Positions 15,105 to 23,278 of a stretch of 64,000 bases of DNA are shown here, one piece after another; position 1 is the stretch's first letter; each line of letters starts with the position of its first letter. Below the pieces are notes generated by a model, which worked only from the letters and a program-made list of their open reading frames with translations, had not been told where the DNA came from and made no database searches. The DNA is from Cohnella sp. OV330. GTDB lineage: Bacteria; Bacillota; Bacilli; Paenibacillales; Paenibacillaceae. The stretch is from assembly GCF_900112065.1 (NCBI RefSeq), contig NZ_FOKE01000004.1, forward strand, positions 1 through 64,000, written 5' to 3'. Position numbers and translations under genes: made by a program.

Positions 15105-18100
15105 CTACGCTTCGTTCGATCCGCCTCGCAAAACGATGCGCGGCGCTTCGGAGAGACCGAATCGCACGAAAGCGTAGCGGTCCAAATAAATATTCGTGCC
15201 AGGCTCGATGTCCCTGTCCGTCCACCCCGGTTTGTCCTTGAAGCTGTCCGGACCGACCTTATACACTTCGCCCTTAAGATGATGATGCGGGCCGAGCGTA
15301 TTCCGGCAGCTGCTCGTCAGCTCGAGCTCGATCCGATTGTCCCCCATGCGCAGATAATCGGTAATATCCGCTTCATAGGGCTCCCAGACAAAGGCGCGGA
15401 CTTCGCGTCCATTGATCCAAAGTCTGCTGACGATTGCATCGGGCGCGGACGGGAACTGCCAGCTTGCGCTTGACCAGCCCGCTTGATCGATCCGTACCGT
15501 CTGCTCGAGCCTTGCGTTTCCGGCAAAGAACGGAAACCCCTGACGGACCAAATCGTCCGCCATAACGAGATCCGGCAGCGCAGCAATCTTAAACGGCCCT
15601 TCGTTAAAGACAGCCCGCCGCTCGCCGTCCGTAAACGGCGCTTCGGAGCTTACCGCGAACGCGCCGAGCAAGTACACGCTCTCGAGCTCGGTATCAAGCG
15701 TCAGCTTGTTGCCCTCCGACTCGAACCGTTCGGCGCGTTCGAGCGCTTCAAGCGTGCTCGGCGACAGGCGGAACTCCGTCTCCAGCAGGATCGTATTGCG
15801 CCCTTGGCAGATCTGCCCGCGAATATCTACCTTTTTGAAAGAAGTATCCATCCACCAGCCGCATTCGGTCGATTCGACCGGCTGCCCGTTTACGCGGATG
15901 ACGCTGCTAGCGGGATCCTCCATGGCCAGATAAAATTCGCGATCGCCGGCGACGTCCGGCGTCGCATAAAATTCGAACTCCAAAGCGATGGGAACCGTTC
16001 GCCGCATGCGCAGCAGCTGATCTTGGATGAGAATGATGGGCCGACGCTCGGACCAGTCGCCGTCCGCGATCCGGATCCGGCATGTATCGAGCGTCAGGCT
16101 GTTTAAGTCGGAAGCAACCAGGCGCCAAGCGCGATCCAGCGGCAAAGCGACGGACCGGACATCCGCAACGTCCGGAAATTTTAATGGCGGCTCCGAAGCG
16201 CCGGGCACAAGCTGTAGAACATACGATTGCGCGGGGTACAGCTTCAGCCGAATGCGAGCGCCGTCTTCCGTCTCGGTCCAAATTAAAGGTACGATCTCGC
16301 CGCTTTCCAAATCGATCCGCGATACCGAGCCTTTTCTATTAAAATAGAAATCGATCTCGCCGAAGTCGCGGTCGCCCGAATTGACGACGTAATAGATCAT
16401 CGCCCCGTCTAGCTCCAGCGTCTGGACGTTGATCTCGTCGGAGGCGATCGGCGATCCCGAGCCGTCCGCCAAGGCGACGAACGGCGGAGCGGCCTCGGCG
16501 ACGCGCGCAGCCAATGCTTCCCGGCTCCAGCCGGGCTGAACGGCAGCTGCGAACAATCGTTCGGATGCCGCATCGTAGACACCGCCGACCCAGAGCGGGT
16601 ACGGCGAAAAGGCAATCAAGCAGCCCCCCTGCGATACGAAGCGTTGCAGCAGCTCGAAGGTCATCTCGCCAATAGCGACGCCTGGCGGCACGATCACGAC
16701 GCGATAAGCCGCTTGCCCGACGATAAACCGACCGTCCCGGACGTCGCCATGGCGCTCGATCAGACTTTCGCTTCCGTAGTCGTGCTCGATCAACGATTGG
16801 CACAGCCAGCGGGTCAGCTGGGCGAACGCGTCGTGATACGGCCGGATGCCCGAAGCGTCGCGGCCGGTTTGTTCGACCCAGGCCGTTCGAATCGGATGGA
16901 GCAGCAGCACTTCGGCCTGCCGGACGCCTTCGGACAGCAGCATCGTCAGCCTGGCGAAGTAGTCGTTGAATAGACGGTAATCCTCCCACCAAGGCTGTTG
17001 ATAAAACAAGGAAGGCGGGTAATCGCGCTTGCGCAGCCCTTTAAGCGAATAACTCTGCAAATGCTGGCACATCAGGTTAATGCCGTGGACGAACTGCCAT
17101 TCTCCGATCCGCTTCAGATCCCTCAGGCTGACGTTCCAGCCCGAACAGCCGAAGCTTTCCGTGATCGCCAGCTTTTTGCCGAGCTGACGCGCGGCCGAGC
17201 CGACCTGCTTCGGCACGATCGGATCTTCGCCGACGAACCGCCCCAGCCAGTCGCAGCCGGGAATTTGCAGATACTCGTAAAAGGCGAGCGGATCGCCCAC
17301 GGAACTTACCTGGTTCATGAGCGTCTGCTCGTCGACGACATGGCCGGTGGCGGACCATCCCCTCCGCCCGCACCATTCCCCGATCTGCTTCGCATAAGCT
17401 TCCGTGAACATCGCGGTCACGCAGCGCCAATAGTCGTACCGCGCCTTGCGGCTGCCGTCCGTCTGAAAAAACAAGGCGGGCAGCGCCGCGCGCAAGCGAT
17501 AGCCGCATCTCTCTTCGAACGCCGCTTCGAGCTCGAACGACCAAGGCAGCTCCCTGCGCGCGAATTGCGGCTCGTCCGTGAACACGCCCTTGATCGCCGA
17601 ACCGAACGATTCGCCGAACCGCGTCCAGTACGCCTCATAGACCTCGTCGATGAACGCGCCGACCGCCATCTTGCTTAACGTATCGATATAAAAAGGATTT
17701 ACTTCGTAATACACGCGCAAATCCGACCGCTGGTCCGCATCGTCCCCGGAAGACAGCTTATAGCCTTGTTCCGTGATCTCGTAGTACGCGATCGTCTGCG
17801 CGGTACCGTTTCGAAACGGCGCAAACTCGTACGCGAGGCGTTTTTGCTGATAGGCCGGACCGAGCGCGGGAACCTTTCCGTCCCCGAAGCCGCTCGGCCA
17901 GCCGTTCTCGTCGTACAGCCAAGGCTCCATGCCGAGCTCTCGCGCTTTCTCGATGCACAGGCCGATCGCTTCCATCCAGGCATCGGACATATAGAGCGTC
18001 TTGAGCCCGCCGCGCGCATGCATGAAGAAGCCGCCGATGCCGGCAGCATGCATCTCCTCGATCTGCCTGGTCAGCTCGGCCGCCTCCAGCTTATCGTTCC

Positions 18101-18170
18101 AGGACCATAGCGGCACCGTGCGGTAACGCGCCGGCGGGCGATTCAACCGTTCCCATACCGTCTCTTCCAT
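15105..18170 (-). CDS. Large GH106-like glycoside hydrolase (alpha-L-rhamnosidase type)
   Basis: A 1021-residue cytoplasmic protein without a signal peptide. The N-terminus (RYRTVPLWSWNDKLEAAEL, then GIGGFFMHARGGLKTLYM, and EPWLYDENGWPSGFGDG) is the TIM-barrel start shared by GH106 rhamnosidases and related uncharacterised hydrolases. Acidic motifs typical of the group follow: FTDEPQF near residue 198 and ITESFGCSGWN near 335. The C-terminal third is beta-rich (a galactose-binding-like module at about 880-1010). It is the last large gene after an ABC importer and its regulators, so it probably splits the imported oligosaccharide inside the cell. Rhamnose specificity is inferred from family resemblance only. 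Confidence 0.78.
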   Translation of the reverse strand: MEETVWERLNRPPARYRTVPLWSWNDKLEAAELTRQIEEMHAAGIGGFFMHARGGLKTLYMSDAWMEAIGLCIEKARELGMEPWLYDENGWPSGFGDGKVPALGPAYQQKRLAYEFAPFRNGTAQTIAYYEITEQGYKLSSGDDADQRSDLRVYYEVNPFYIDTLSKMAVGAFIDEVYEAYWTRFGESFGSAIKGVFTDEPQFARRELPWSFELEAAFEERCGYRLRAALPALFFQTDGSRKARYDYWRCVTAMFTEAYAKQIGEWCGRRGWSATGHVVDEQTLMNQVSSVGDPLAFYEYLQIPGCDWLGRFVGEDPIVPKQVGSAARQLGKKLAITESFGCSGWNVSLRDLKRIGEWQFVHGINLMCQHLQSYSLKGLRKRDYPPSLFYQQPWWEDYRLFNDYFARLTMLLSEGVRQAEVLLLHPIRTAWVEQTGRDASGIRPYHDAFAQLTRWLCQSLIEHDYGSESLIERHGDVRDGRFIVGQAAYRVVIVPPGVAIGEMTFELLQRFVSQGGCLIAFSPYPLWVGGVYDAASERLFAAAVQPGWSREALAARVAEAAPPFVALADGSGSPIASDEINVQTLELDGAMIYYVVNSGDRDFGEIDFYFNRKGSVSRIDLESGEIVPLIWTETEDGARIRLKLYPAQSYVLQLVPGASEPPLKFPDVADVRSVALPLDRAWRLVASDLNSLTLDTCRIRIADGDWSERRPIILIQDQLLRMRRTVPIALEFEFYATPDVAGDREFYLAMEDPASSVIRVNGQPVESTECGWWMDTSFKKVDIRGQICQGRNTILLETEFRLSPSTLEALERAERFESEGNKLTLDTELESVYLLGAFAVSSEAPFTDGERRAVFNEGPFKIAALPDLVMADDLVRQGFPFFAGNARLEQTVRIDQAGWSSASWQFPSAPDAIVSRLWINGREVRAFVWEPYEADITDYLRMGDNRIELELTSSCRNTLGPHHHLKGEVYKVGPDSFKDKPGWTDRDIEPGTNIYLDRYAFVRFGLSEAPRIVLRGGSNEA

Positions 18171-18214
18171 CTGGCATACACGCTCCCTTTCCTACGGCTT
18201 ACTACCTTCTTGTC

Positions 18215-19042
18215 CTATCCCTTCAAGGAGCCGGCCGTCATTTGCATAAACGATTTGTTCGCAAAAAGATAAACGGCCAGCATCGGCACGATCGACAGGC
18301 AAGCGCCCGCCATCATGAGATGCGTCTGCGAGGCCGCGGAGATGCCGTACTTGAGGCTCGCGAGCCCTACGGTGAGCGTCTGCAGCTCCGGCTTGCTGAG
18401 CGTGAACACGAACGGCAGCAGATACTCGTTCCACGCCCCGCGGAAAGCGAACAGGGCGCATACGCCAAGCCCCGGCGTCAGCAGCGGAACGACGATCCGC
18501 ATAAAGGTTCTGCCGCGGGAGCAGCCGTCGATCAGCGCCGCTTCGTCCAGCTCCTTCGGGATGCCGCTCATAAAGCTGTACAAGATGAAAAAGGCCGATG
18601 CGTGCGCGCTGATCAGGATCAGGACGACGCCCCACAACGAATCGTGCAGATGCAGCCGGATCATCAGCTCGAACTGCGGACGGAGCACGACTGCGCCGAT
18701 CGCCACGAACATCGTAAAAGCCTGCATGCCGACATACAGCCTCTTGCCGGGAAAAGCCATCCGGTCGACGACGTATGCGGCCATCGAAGACACGAGCAAG
18801 ATGCCTACCGTCGAAGCGGCCGAGACGAACAGGCTGTTCAAGGTGTACGTCGAAAATTTCGCCTGCCGCCAGGCCTCCGCGTAGTTGCGAAGCTGCCAGC
18901 TTGACGGAAGGATCGTAGCGCCCGCCGTCAGCTCGGCGTTGGTCTTGAACGAACCCAGGATCGTCACCAGGATCGGGAACAGCGTCAAAAACGCGGCGAT
19001 GAGCAGAAACGCCCACAGCGCGGCCTTCCAAACGAGTCGCAT
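18215..19042 (-). CDS. Carbohydrate ABC transporter permease, MalG type
   Basis: A 275-residue CUT1-family permease with six membrane segments. The EAA loop that docks the ATPase is DEAALIDGCSRGRTFMRIVV followed by PLLTPG. GGGAGG precedes the ATG. It is co-directional with the MalF-type permease 15 bases upstream and with the GH106-like gene 44 bases downstream. No ATP-binding subunit is encoded in the locus, as is usual for Gram-positive CUT1 systems that share MsmX. Confidence 0.93.
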   Translation of the reverse strand: MRLVWKAALWAFLLIAAFLTLFPILVTILGSFKTNAELTAGATILPSSWQLRNYAEAWRQAKFSTYTLNSLFVSAASTVGILLVSSMAAYVVDRMAFPGKRLYVGMQAFTMFVAIGAVVLRPQFELMIRLHLHDSLWGVVLILISAHASAFFILYSFMSGIPKELDEAALIDGCSRGRTFMRIVVPLLTPGLGVCALFAFRGAWNEYLLPFVFTLSKPELQTLTVGLASLKYGISAASQTHLMMAGACLSIVPMLAVYLFANKSFMQMTAGSLKG

Positions 19043-19057
19043 GCGCGCATCCCTCCC

Positions 19058-19960
19058 TTAGGCGTATCGATTCATCCGCTTGGAGCCGAAGTAATAGAGC
19101 AAAGTGATCAATCCGACGATGATGGCCGTAACGAACGCGACGGCGCTTCCATATCCGATCTCCTGGATTTGCGAAGCCGCGCCGGTGCCCGCAGTCGGGA
19201 AAAACAGCTTGTAGACGTAGAGAAACATGACGTTCGTCTTCCCGATCGGTCCGCCGTCCGTCAGCACCATGATGCTCTCGTAGCCCTTGAGCGCATTGAT
19301 GATCGCCAGCATGACGATCATTTGCATGACGGGACCGAGCATCGGGACCGTCACGTAACGAAATTGCTGCAGCTTGTTCGCGCCGTCGAGCGAGGCGCTC
19401 TCATAGACGTCTGCCGGTATGTTTTGAAGGCCGGCGATAAACAGCAGCATATAATTGCCGACGGCGCCCCAGACGGAGACGAGCACGACCGTCATCATCG
19501 CATGATCCGCGCCCAGCCAATCGACGGCGCCGCCGATCAGCTTGTACTTCAGCAGAAACTGATTCAATACGCCGTTGTAGGCGTTAAAAATCGCGAAAAA
19601 GACGACGGCCATGACGGCGGTGCTGACGATCGTGGGCAAAAAAAAGACGGCCCTCAAAATCTGCCGTCCTCGAAGTCCCCGGTTCAGCACGACCGCCAGC
19701 AGCAGCGCAAACGGAATCGACAGCGCCAGCTTGCCGCCCGCGTACACGAACGTATTGGATACGGCATGCCAGAATTCGCCGTCGCGCATGACGCGCGCGA
19801 AGTTGTCCAGGCCGATAAACGTTTGCTTCCCGTAACCTTTGTAGTCGTAAAACATGTAACGCATCGCCCACGCGATCGGATAAATGCCGAGAACCAACGT
19901 GAGCGCCAGGCTCGGCATCAAAAATCCGTACGAAAACGCAAGCTCCTTCGTTTTCCTCAT
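19058..19960 (-). CDS. Carbohydrate ABC transporter permease, MalF/UgpA type
   Basis: A 300-residue CUT1-family permease with six membrane segments. It contains SASLDGANKLQQFRYVTVPM, the EAA loop, and ends in the typical YYFGSKRMNRYA. It pairs with the MalG-type permease downstream and the binding protein upstream. A strong hairpin between the binding-protein gene and this gene probably lowers its expression relative to the binding protein. Confidence 0.93.
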   Translation of the reverse strand: MRKTKELAFSYGFLMPSLALTLVLGIYPIAWAMRYMFYDYKGYGKQTFIGLDNFARVMRDGEFWHAVSNTFVYAGGKLALSIPFALLLAVVLNRGLRGRQILRAVFFLPTIVSTAVMAVVFFAIFNAYNGVLNQFLLKYKLIGGAVDWLGADHAMMTVVLVSVWGAVGNYMLLFIAGLQNIPADVYESASLDGANKLQQFRYVTVPMLGPVMQMIVMLAIINALKGYESIMVLTDGGPIGKTNVMFLYVYKLFFPTAGTGAASQIQEIGYGSAVAFVTAIIVGLITLLYYFGSKRMNRYA

Positions 19961-19999
19961 CGTTCATCCGCTCCTTGCCGTCGTTGCTGTCAATCGAAT

Positions 20000-20059
20000 G
20001 CGGGGACCGGTCCGCCCCGGCCCTTTGCGCATCGGTCGCTGCCGCGGACCGGTCCCCGC
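20000..20059 (-). repeat. Intercistronic hairpin after the binding-protein gene
   Basis: A perfect 15-bp inverted repeat, GCGGGGACCGGTCCG at 20000-20014 with its complement at 20045-20059, around a 30-base loop. It begins five bases after the binding-protein stop and has no T-run. By analogy with the malE-malF interval it probably stabilises upstream mRNA or partly terminates, giving excess binding protein over permease. Confidence 0.75.
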
Positions 20060-20064
20060 GCGGT

Positions 20065-21432
20065 TCAGCTTGCGTATTGCCCGGCGAGCTTCGCCGGATC
20101 GAAGTCCGCGTCAGGCTCGGCGACGACGTCGCCGCTCGCGATCGCGGCGTCGAGCGCCGTAGTGTAACGCTTGTTCAGGTCCGCGATCAACGCATCCAGA
20201 TCCCCGCCGTCAAGGATATACTTGAAGAAAACGTCGTCCGATTTGGCGCCCTGCACCGGCACCGCCGGGTAGACCGGCCAAACCCCGTCATGCGCGTTCG
20301 GGAGGAAGCCGTCGATGCCGTACACCTCTGGCTTGGCCGCGACTTCGCTGACCGATGGCACCATCGAGATGCCGAAGCCCTTCTCCTGGTACTGCTGAAG
20401 GATCGGATCGCCGTACATGTACGACATGAACGTCCATGCCGCATCCTTGTGCGCGGACTGCGAGCTGATCGCGAGCCACTGGCCGCCCAAAAAGCCGGAG
20501 GCGCCCTTGACGTTGCCGTCGATGGAAGGCGCGGGCGCTGCAGCCCATTCGATTTTCGCCGGGAACTGGGATTGGTACACGCCCGCCTCCGCCGAGAACG
20601 AAAGATACATCCCGATCTTCCCTTCGGCGAACTGCGCGCGCAGCGGATCGATGTCGAGCGATTCGACGCCGGGCAGCATGCTGCCGTCGTCCCTCATCTG
20701 CTTGAAAGCTTCGATGATCGGCTTAAACGGCGTAAAGTCGTAACGCGCAGCCTTGAAGTCGTAGCCGAAGCCGCCGAAGCCGCTGATCTCGGCGATGACG
20801 CGGGCGGAGCGGCCAAGCGCGCTGCCGGGGCTTTTGAAGTTTTGCGCGAAGCCGTATTCCCCGTTCGCCTTGCCGACGGCCGTAATTTTTTTGGCGTCCG
20901 ACACGAGCTCCGCCAGCGTCGTCGGCGGATTGGCGATGCCCGCTTTTTGGAACAGCTCTTTGTTGTAGATGAGCCGCATCGTCGTCCCGTAGTTAGGCAG
21001 GCTGTACCGTTTTCCGTCGAAGCTGTTCAGCGCGTCCATCTGAGGGAACTTGGCCCGCAGCTCGTCCGACAAGTAATCGTCGATCGGCGCCAGATAGCCT
21101 TTTTTATAAAACGTCTGGATCGTATTTTCCTTGACGCGGATGACGTCGGGCGCTTCGGAGGTCTGGAACGACATGTCGAGCGCCTGGTCGAAGTCGTCGC
21201 CTTTGACGACGAGTTCCACCTCGATCCCGTCCGTATTGGTGCGGTTGAAGTCGTCCACCTTTTCCTTGATGAACTCCGAATCGTGCCGGTCTCCGGTCCA
21301 ATAGACGATCTTCGTTTTGTCCCCGGCCGCGCCGCCGTCCCGGCCGTCCGCCGAATCTTTGCCGCTGCAGGCGGCCAGGCTGCCGGCTAGCGTCGCGCTT
21401 AACGCGGCGAGCATCAGCTGCTTTTTGTTCAT
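20065..21432 (-). CDS. Sugar ABC transporter substrate-binding lipoprotein
   Basis: A 455-residue extracellular solute-binding protein, family 1. The start MNKKQLMLAALSATLAG leads to the lipobox SLAAC with Cys22; a longer frame upstream would bury the signal peptide. The mature part has IVYWTGDRHDSEFIKEKVDD, SEAPDVIRVKENTIQTFYKK and YNKELFQKAGIANPPTT, all typical of CUT1 binding proteins. It captures the glycan for the two downstream permeases. A consensus -10 TATAAT and an inverted repeat lie upstream, and a terminator separates it from the regulator gene, so it begins its own transcription unit. Confidence 0.93.
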   Translation of the reverse strand: MNKKQLMLAALSATLAGSLAACSGKDSADGRDGGAAGDKTKIVYWTGDRHDSEFIKEKVDDFNRTNTDGIEVELVVKGDDFDQALDMSFQTSEAPDVIRVKENTIQTFYKKGYLAPIDDYLSDELRAKFPQMDALNSFDGKRYSLPNYGTTMRLIYNKELFQKAGIANPPTTLAELVSDAKKITAVGKANGEYGFAQNFKSPGSALGRSARVIAEISGFGGFGYDFKAARYDFTPFKPIIEAFKQMRDDGSMLPGVESLDIDPLRAQFAEGKIGMYLSFSAEAGVYQSQFPAKIEWAAAPAPSIDGNVKGASGFLGGQWLAISSQSAHKDAAWTFMSYMYGDPILQQYQEKGFGISMVPSVSEVAAKPEVYGIDGFLPNAHDGVWPVYPAVPVQGAKSDDVFFKYILDGGDLDALIADLNKRYTTALDAAIASGDVVAEPDADFDPAKLAGQYAS

Positions 21433-21478
21433 AGAATCGTTGACCTCCCCTTCATCGATCGATATATGCCGTGCCTTT

Positions 21479-21513
21479 ATTATAGAAGGGGACATGCCCG
21501 CGCATAATGCGGG
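21479..21513 (-). promoter_or_regulatory. Promoter with overlapping inverted repeat for the first sugar importer
   Basis: On the minus strand TATAAT lies at 21479-21484 and a weak -35 (TTATGC) 17 bases upstream. The palindrome CCCGC-n7-GCGGG at 21497-21513 overlaps the -35 region. This is a likely control point for the binding-protein/permease/hydrolase unit, perhaps bound by the adjacent AraC-type regulator. Confidence 0.4.
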
Positions 21514-21550
21514 TAACCTCACATTTAGGGCAGGTTTTCCGCTATTCGGC

Positions 21551-21592
21551 AAAAAACAGCCCTCCCGCCGGCGATCGGCGAAATCAGGCTGT
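21551..21592 (-). terminator. Terminator after the first AraC-type response regulator
   Basis: On the minus strand ACAGCC (21587-21592) pairs with GGCTGT (21556-21561) outside an inner GC-rich stem, followed by a T-run at 21551-21556. It lies 34 bases after the regulator stop and isolates the kinase/regulator pair from the importer unit. Confidence 0.7.
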
Positions 21593-21625
21593 CTTGGCGC
21601 GTCGGCGCCTCCATCGGACGTCTGG

Positions 21626-23278
21626 CTAGGATTCGTGCGTGCCGTCGATCGGCGAATCCAGCTTCCCCGTGCTGTACCATTTGTACTCCGACGGCGTCAT
21701 ATGGGTATGCTTCTTGAAGCTCTCGCTGAAATACCGGCGATGCTCGTAGCCGAGCGCCGAAGCGATCTCCTGCACCTGGCGGCCTTCGACGAGCATCTCC
21801 TTGGCCTTTTCCATGCGCTGATGGATAACGAACTGCTGGTAGGAGATGCCCATGACTTTTTTGAACAGGTTGGAAAAGTAGCCGGGACTGATGTTGAACC
21901 GCTTCGCGCAATGCTCCACCGACAGGTCGGCTTGAAGATTGTCGCAGATGTACGCCTTCGCCCGGTAGATCAGCTTCGTCGGCTCGTCCGCGCGCTCCCC
22001 TTCGATCCATGAGCAAGCTTCGCGGCCGATCGACACGACCGATGCCTTCATCGACTGGAAGGAAGCGCCGCGGACGCCGTACGCTGCAAGCCATCGATCC
22101 TCCAGCGCCAGGACACGCTCCGTAGCGAAAAATTCGCGCATCGTCCGGCATATTTTCGCCGCAAGCTCGTAGCACAGATGCTCGACATGGCGCGGCGCCG
22201 GCAGCGGCTCGCTTTGCAGCAGCTCGTTAAAGATGCGCTCCAGCACCAGCTGGCATTGATCGGCGCGGCCCGACCGAAGCGCCAGCAGCAGCTCGTGCTC
22301 GGTCGCCGCCGAGTACATCGGAAGCGCGCGGGCCGGCTCGTCGCCGGCGCGATCGAAGAGGCGGACGCCGTTGCCTTCGGTGTAAAAGCGATATTCCAAC
22401 GCGCTCAGCGCCTGCTCGTACGCGACGGGCAGCGCCTCGACCGTCGCAGCATACCGGCCGACCCCGACGGATACGGTCGAGCGGGTATAGCGACGGATGT
22501 TCGACCGGCAGGCTTCCGAGATTCGCTCCGCGGCCTCGTTGTCCGCGCAATTGACGAGGCAGACGAACCGGTTCGCCGCCTCGCTTAGGACGATGCCTTG
22601 CGTGTGACCCGCGATCGTTTCTTCTAAAATATTGCGAATGCTGAACCTGAGGAGGGCCACCTCGCGCGCGGGCATCTCTTCGATATGGTCTATAGGACGA
22701 TCAAGCTCGATGACGAACAGGCCGAATTGCTCCGGCGCCAAGCGAATCCCGAGACGCTCCCACTGCGCGGCGGCCGTATCGGCGCTCGCGGCGCGATGAA
22801 CGAGCAGGGAGACGTACTCCTGCTGCAGCGCCGGCACGCCGTCGCGCATCGTACGCTCCTCCGATAGACGCTGCGCCAACGCCTCCCGCTCCGACTGGCA
22901 AGCGGCCTTCGCCTTCAGCACGACGCTCACGATCTCGTCGATCGAGAAAGGCTTTTTGACGAAGTCGAACGCCCCCAGACGAATCGCTTGCCGCGTATAG
23001 GCAAAGTCCGTATAGGCGCTCAGGATCACGATCTTCGTCGAAGGCGCGATTTCCAGGATCGCCTGCGTCATCGCCAGCCCGTCCATTTTGGGCATGCGGA
23101 TGTCGGTCAGCACGATGTCCGGCTTCGTCTCGCGCACGAGCGCGATGCCCGCTTCGCCGTCGAGCGCCGTGCCGGCGATCTCGATCCCGTGCTCGCTCCA
23201 CGGAGGCTTGCGCGAGATCATGTCGACGACGCTGCGGATATCGTCGATGATGCACAGCTTGATCGTTTTCTCACGCAT
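21626..23278 (-). CDS. YesN-type response regulator with AraC DNA-binding domain
   Basis: A 550-residue regulator. The receiver domain has the acidic pair in CIIDDIRSV, the phosphoacceptor Asp59 in DIVLTDIRMPKMDG and Lys in FVKKPF. A long middle region follows, and two AraC helix-turn-helix units close the protein (LSVEHCAKRFNISPGYFSNL and VQEIASALGYEHRRYFSESF). The ATG at 23278 overlaps the kinase stop by eight bases; a GTG three codons earlier is possible. It should act on the sugar importer downstream of it, in response to the adjacent kinase. Confidence 0.93.
   Translation of the reverse strand: MREKTIKLCIIDDIRSVVDMISRKPPWSEHGIEIAGTALDGEAGIALVRETKPDIVLTDIRMPKMDGLAMTQAILEIAPSTKIVILSAYTDFAYTRQAIRLGAFDFVKKPFSIDEIVSVVLKAKAACQSEREALAQRLSEERTMRDGVPALQQEYVSLLVHRAASADTAAAQWERLGIRLAPEQFGLFVIELDRPIDHIEEMPAREVALLRFSIRNILEETIAGHTQGIVLSEAANRFVCLVNCADNEAAERISEACRSNIRRYTRSTVSVGVGRYAATVEALPVAYEQALSALEYRFYTEGNGVRLFDRAGDEPARALPMYSAATEHELLLALRSGRADQCQLVLERIFNELLQSEPLPAPRHVEHLCYELAAKICRTMREFFATERVLALEDRWLAAYGVRGASFQSMKASVVSIGREACSWIEGERADEPTKLIYRAKAYICDNLQADLSVEHCAKRFNISPGYFSNLFKKVMGISYQQFVIHQRMEKAKEMLVEGRQVQEIASALGYEHRRYFSESFKKHTHMTPSEYKWYSTGKLDSPIDGTHES

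Noticed and set aside
19975..21390. Long open frame on the plus strand opposite the sugar-binding-protein gene
   Set aside because: It lies antisense to a clear lipoprotein gene, is Arg/Asp/His-rich without domain motifs, and reflects GC-rich codon bias. The same applies to 23862-25559 (+), 33158-34972 (+), 36192-37682 (+) and 48450-50315 (-).
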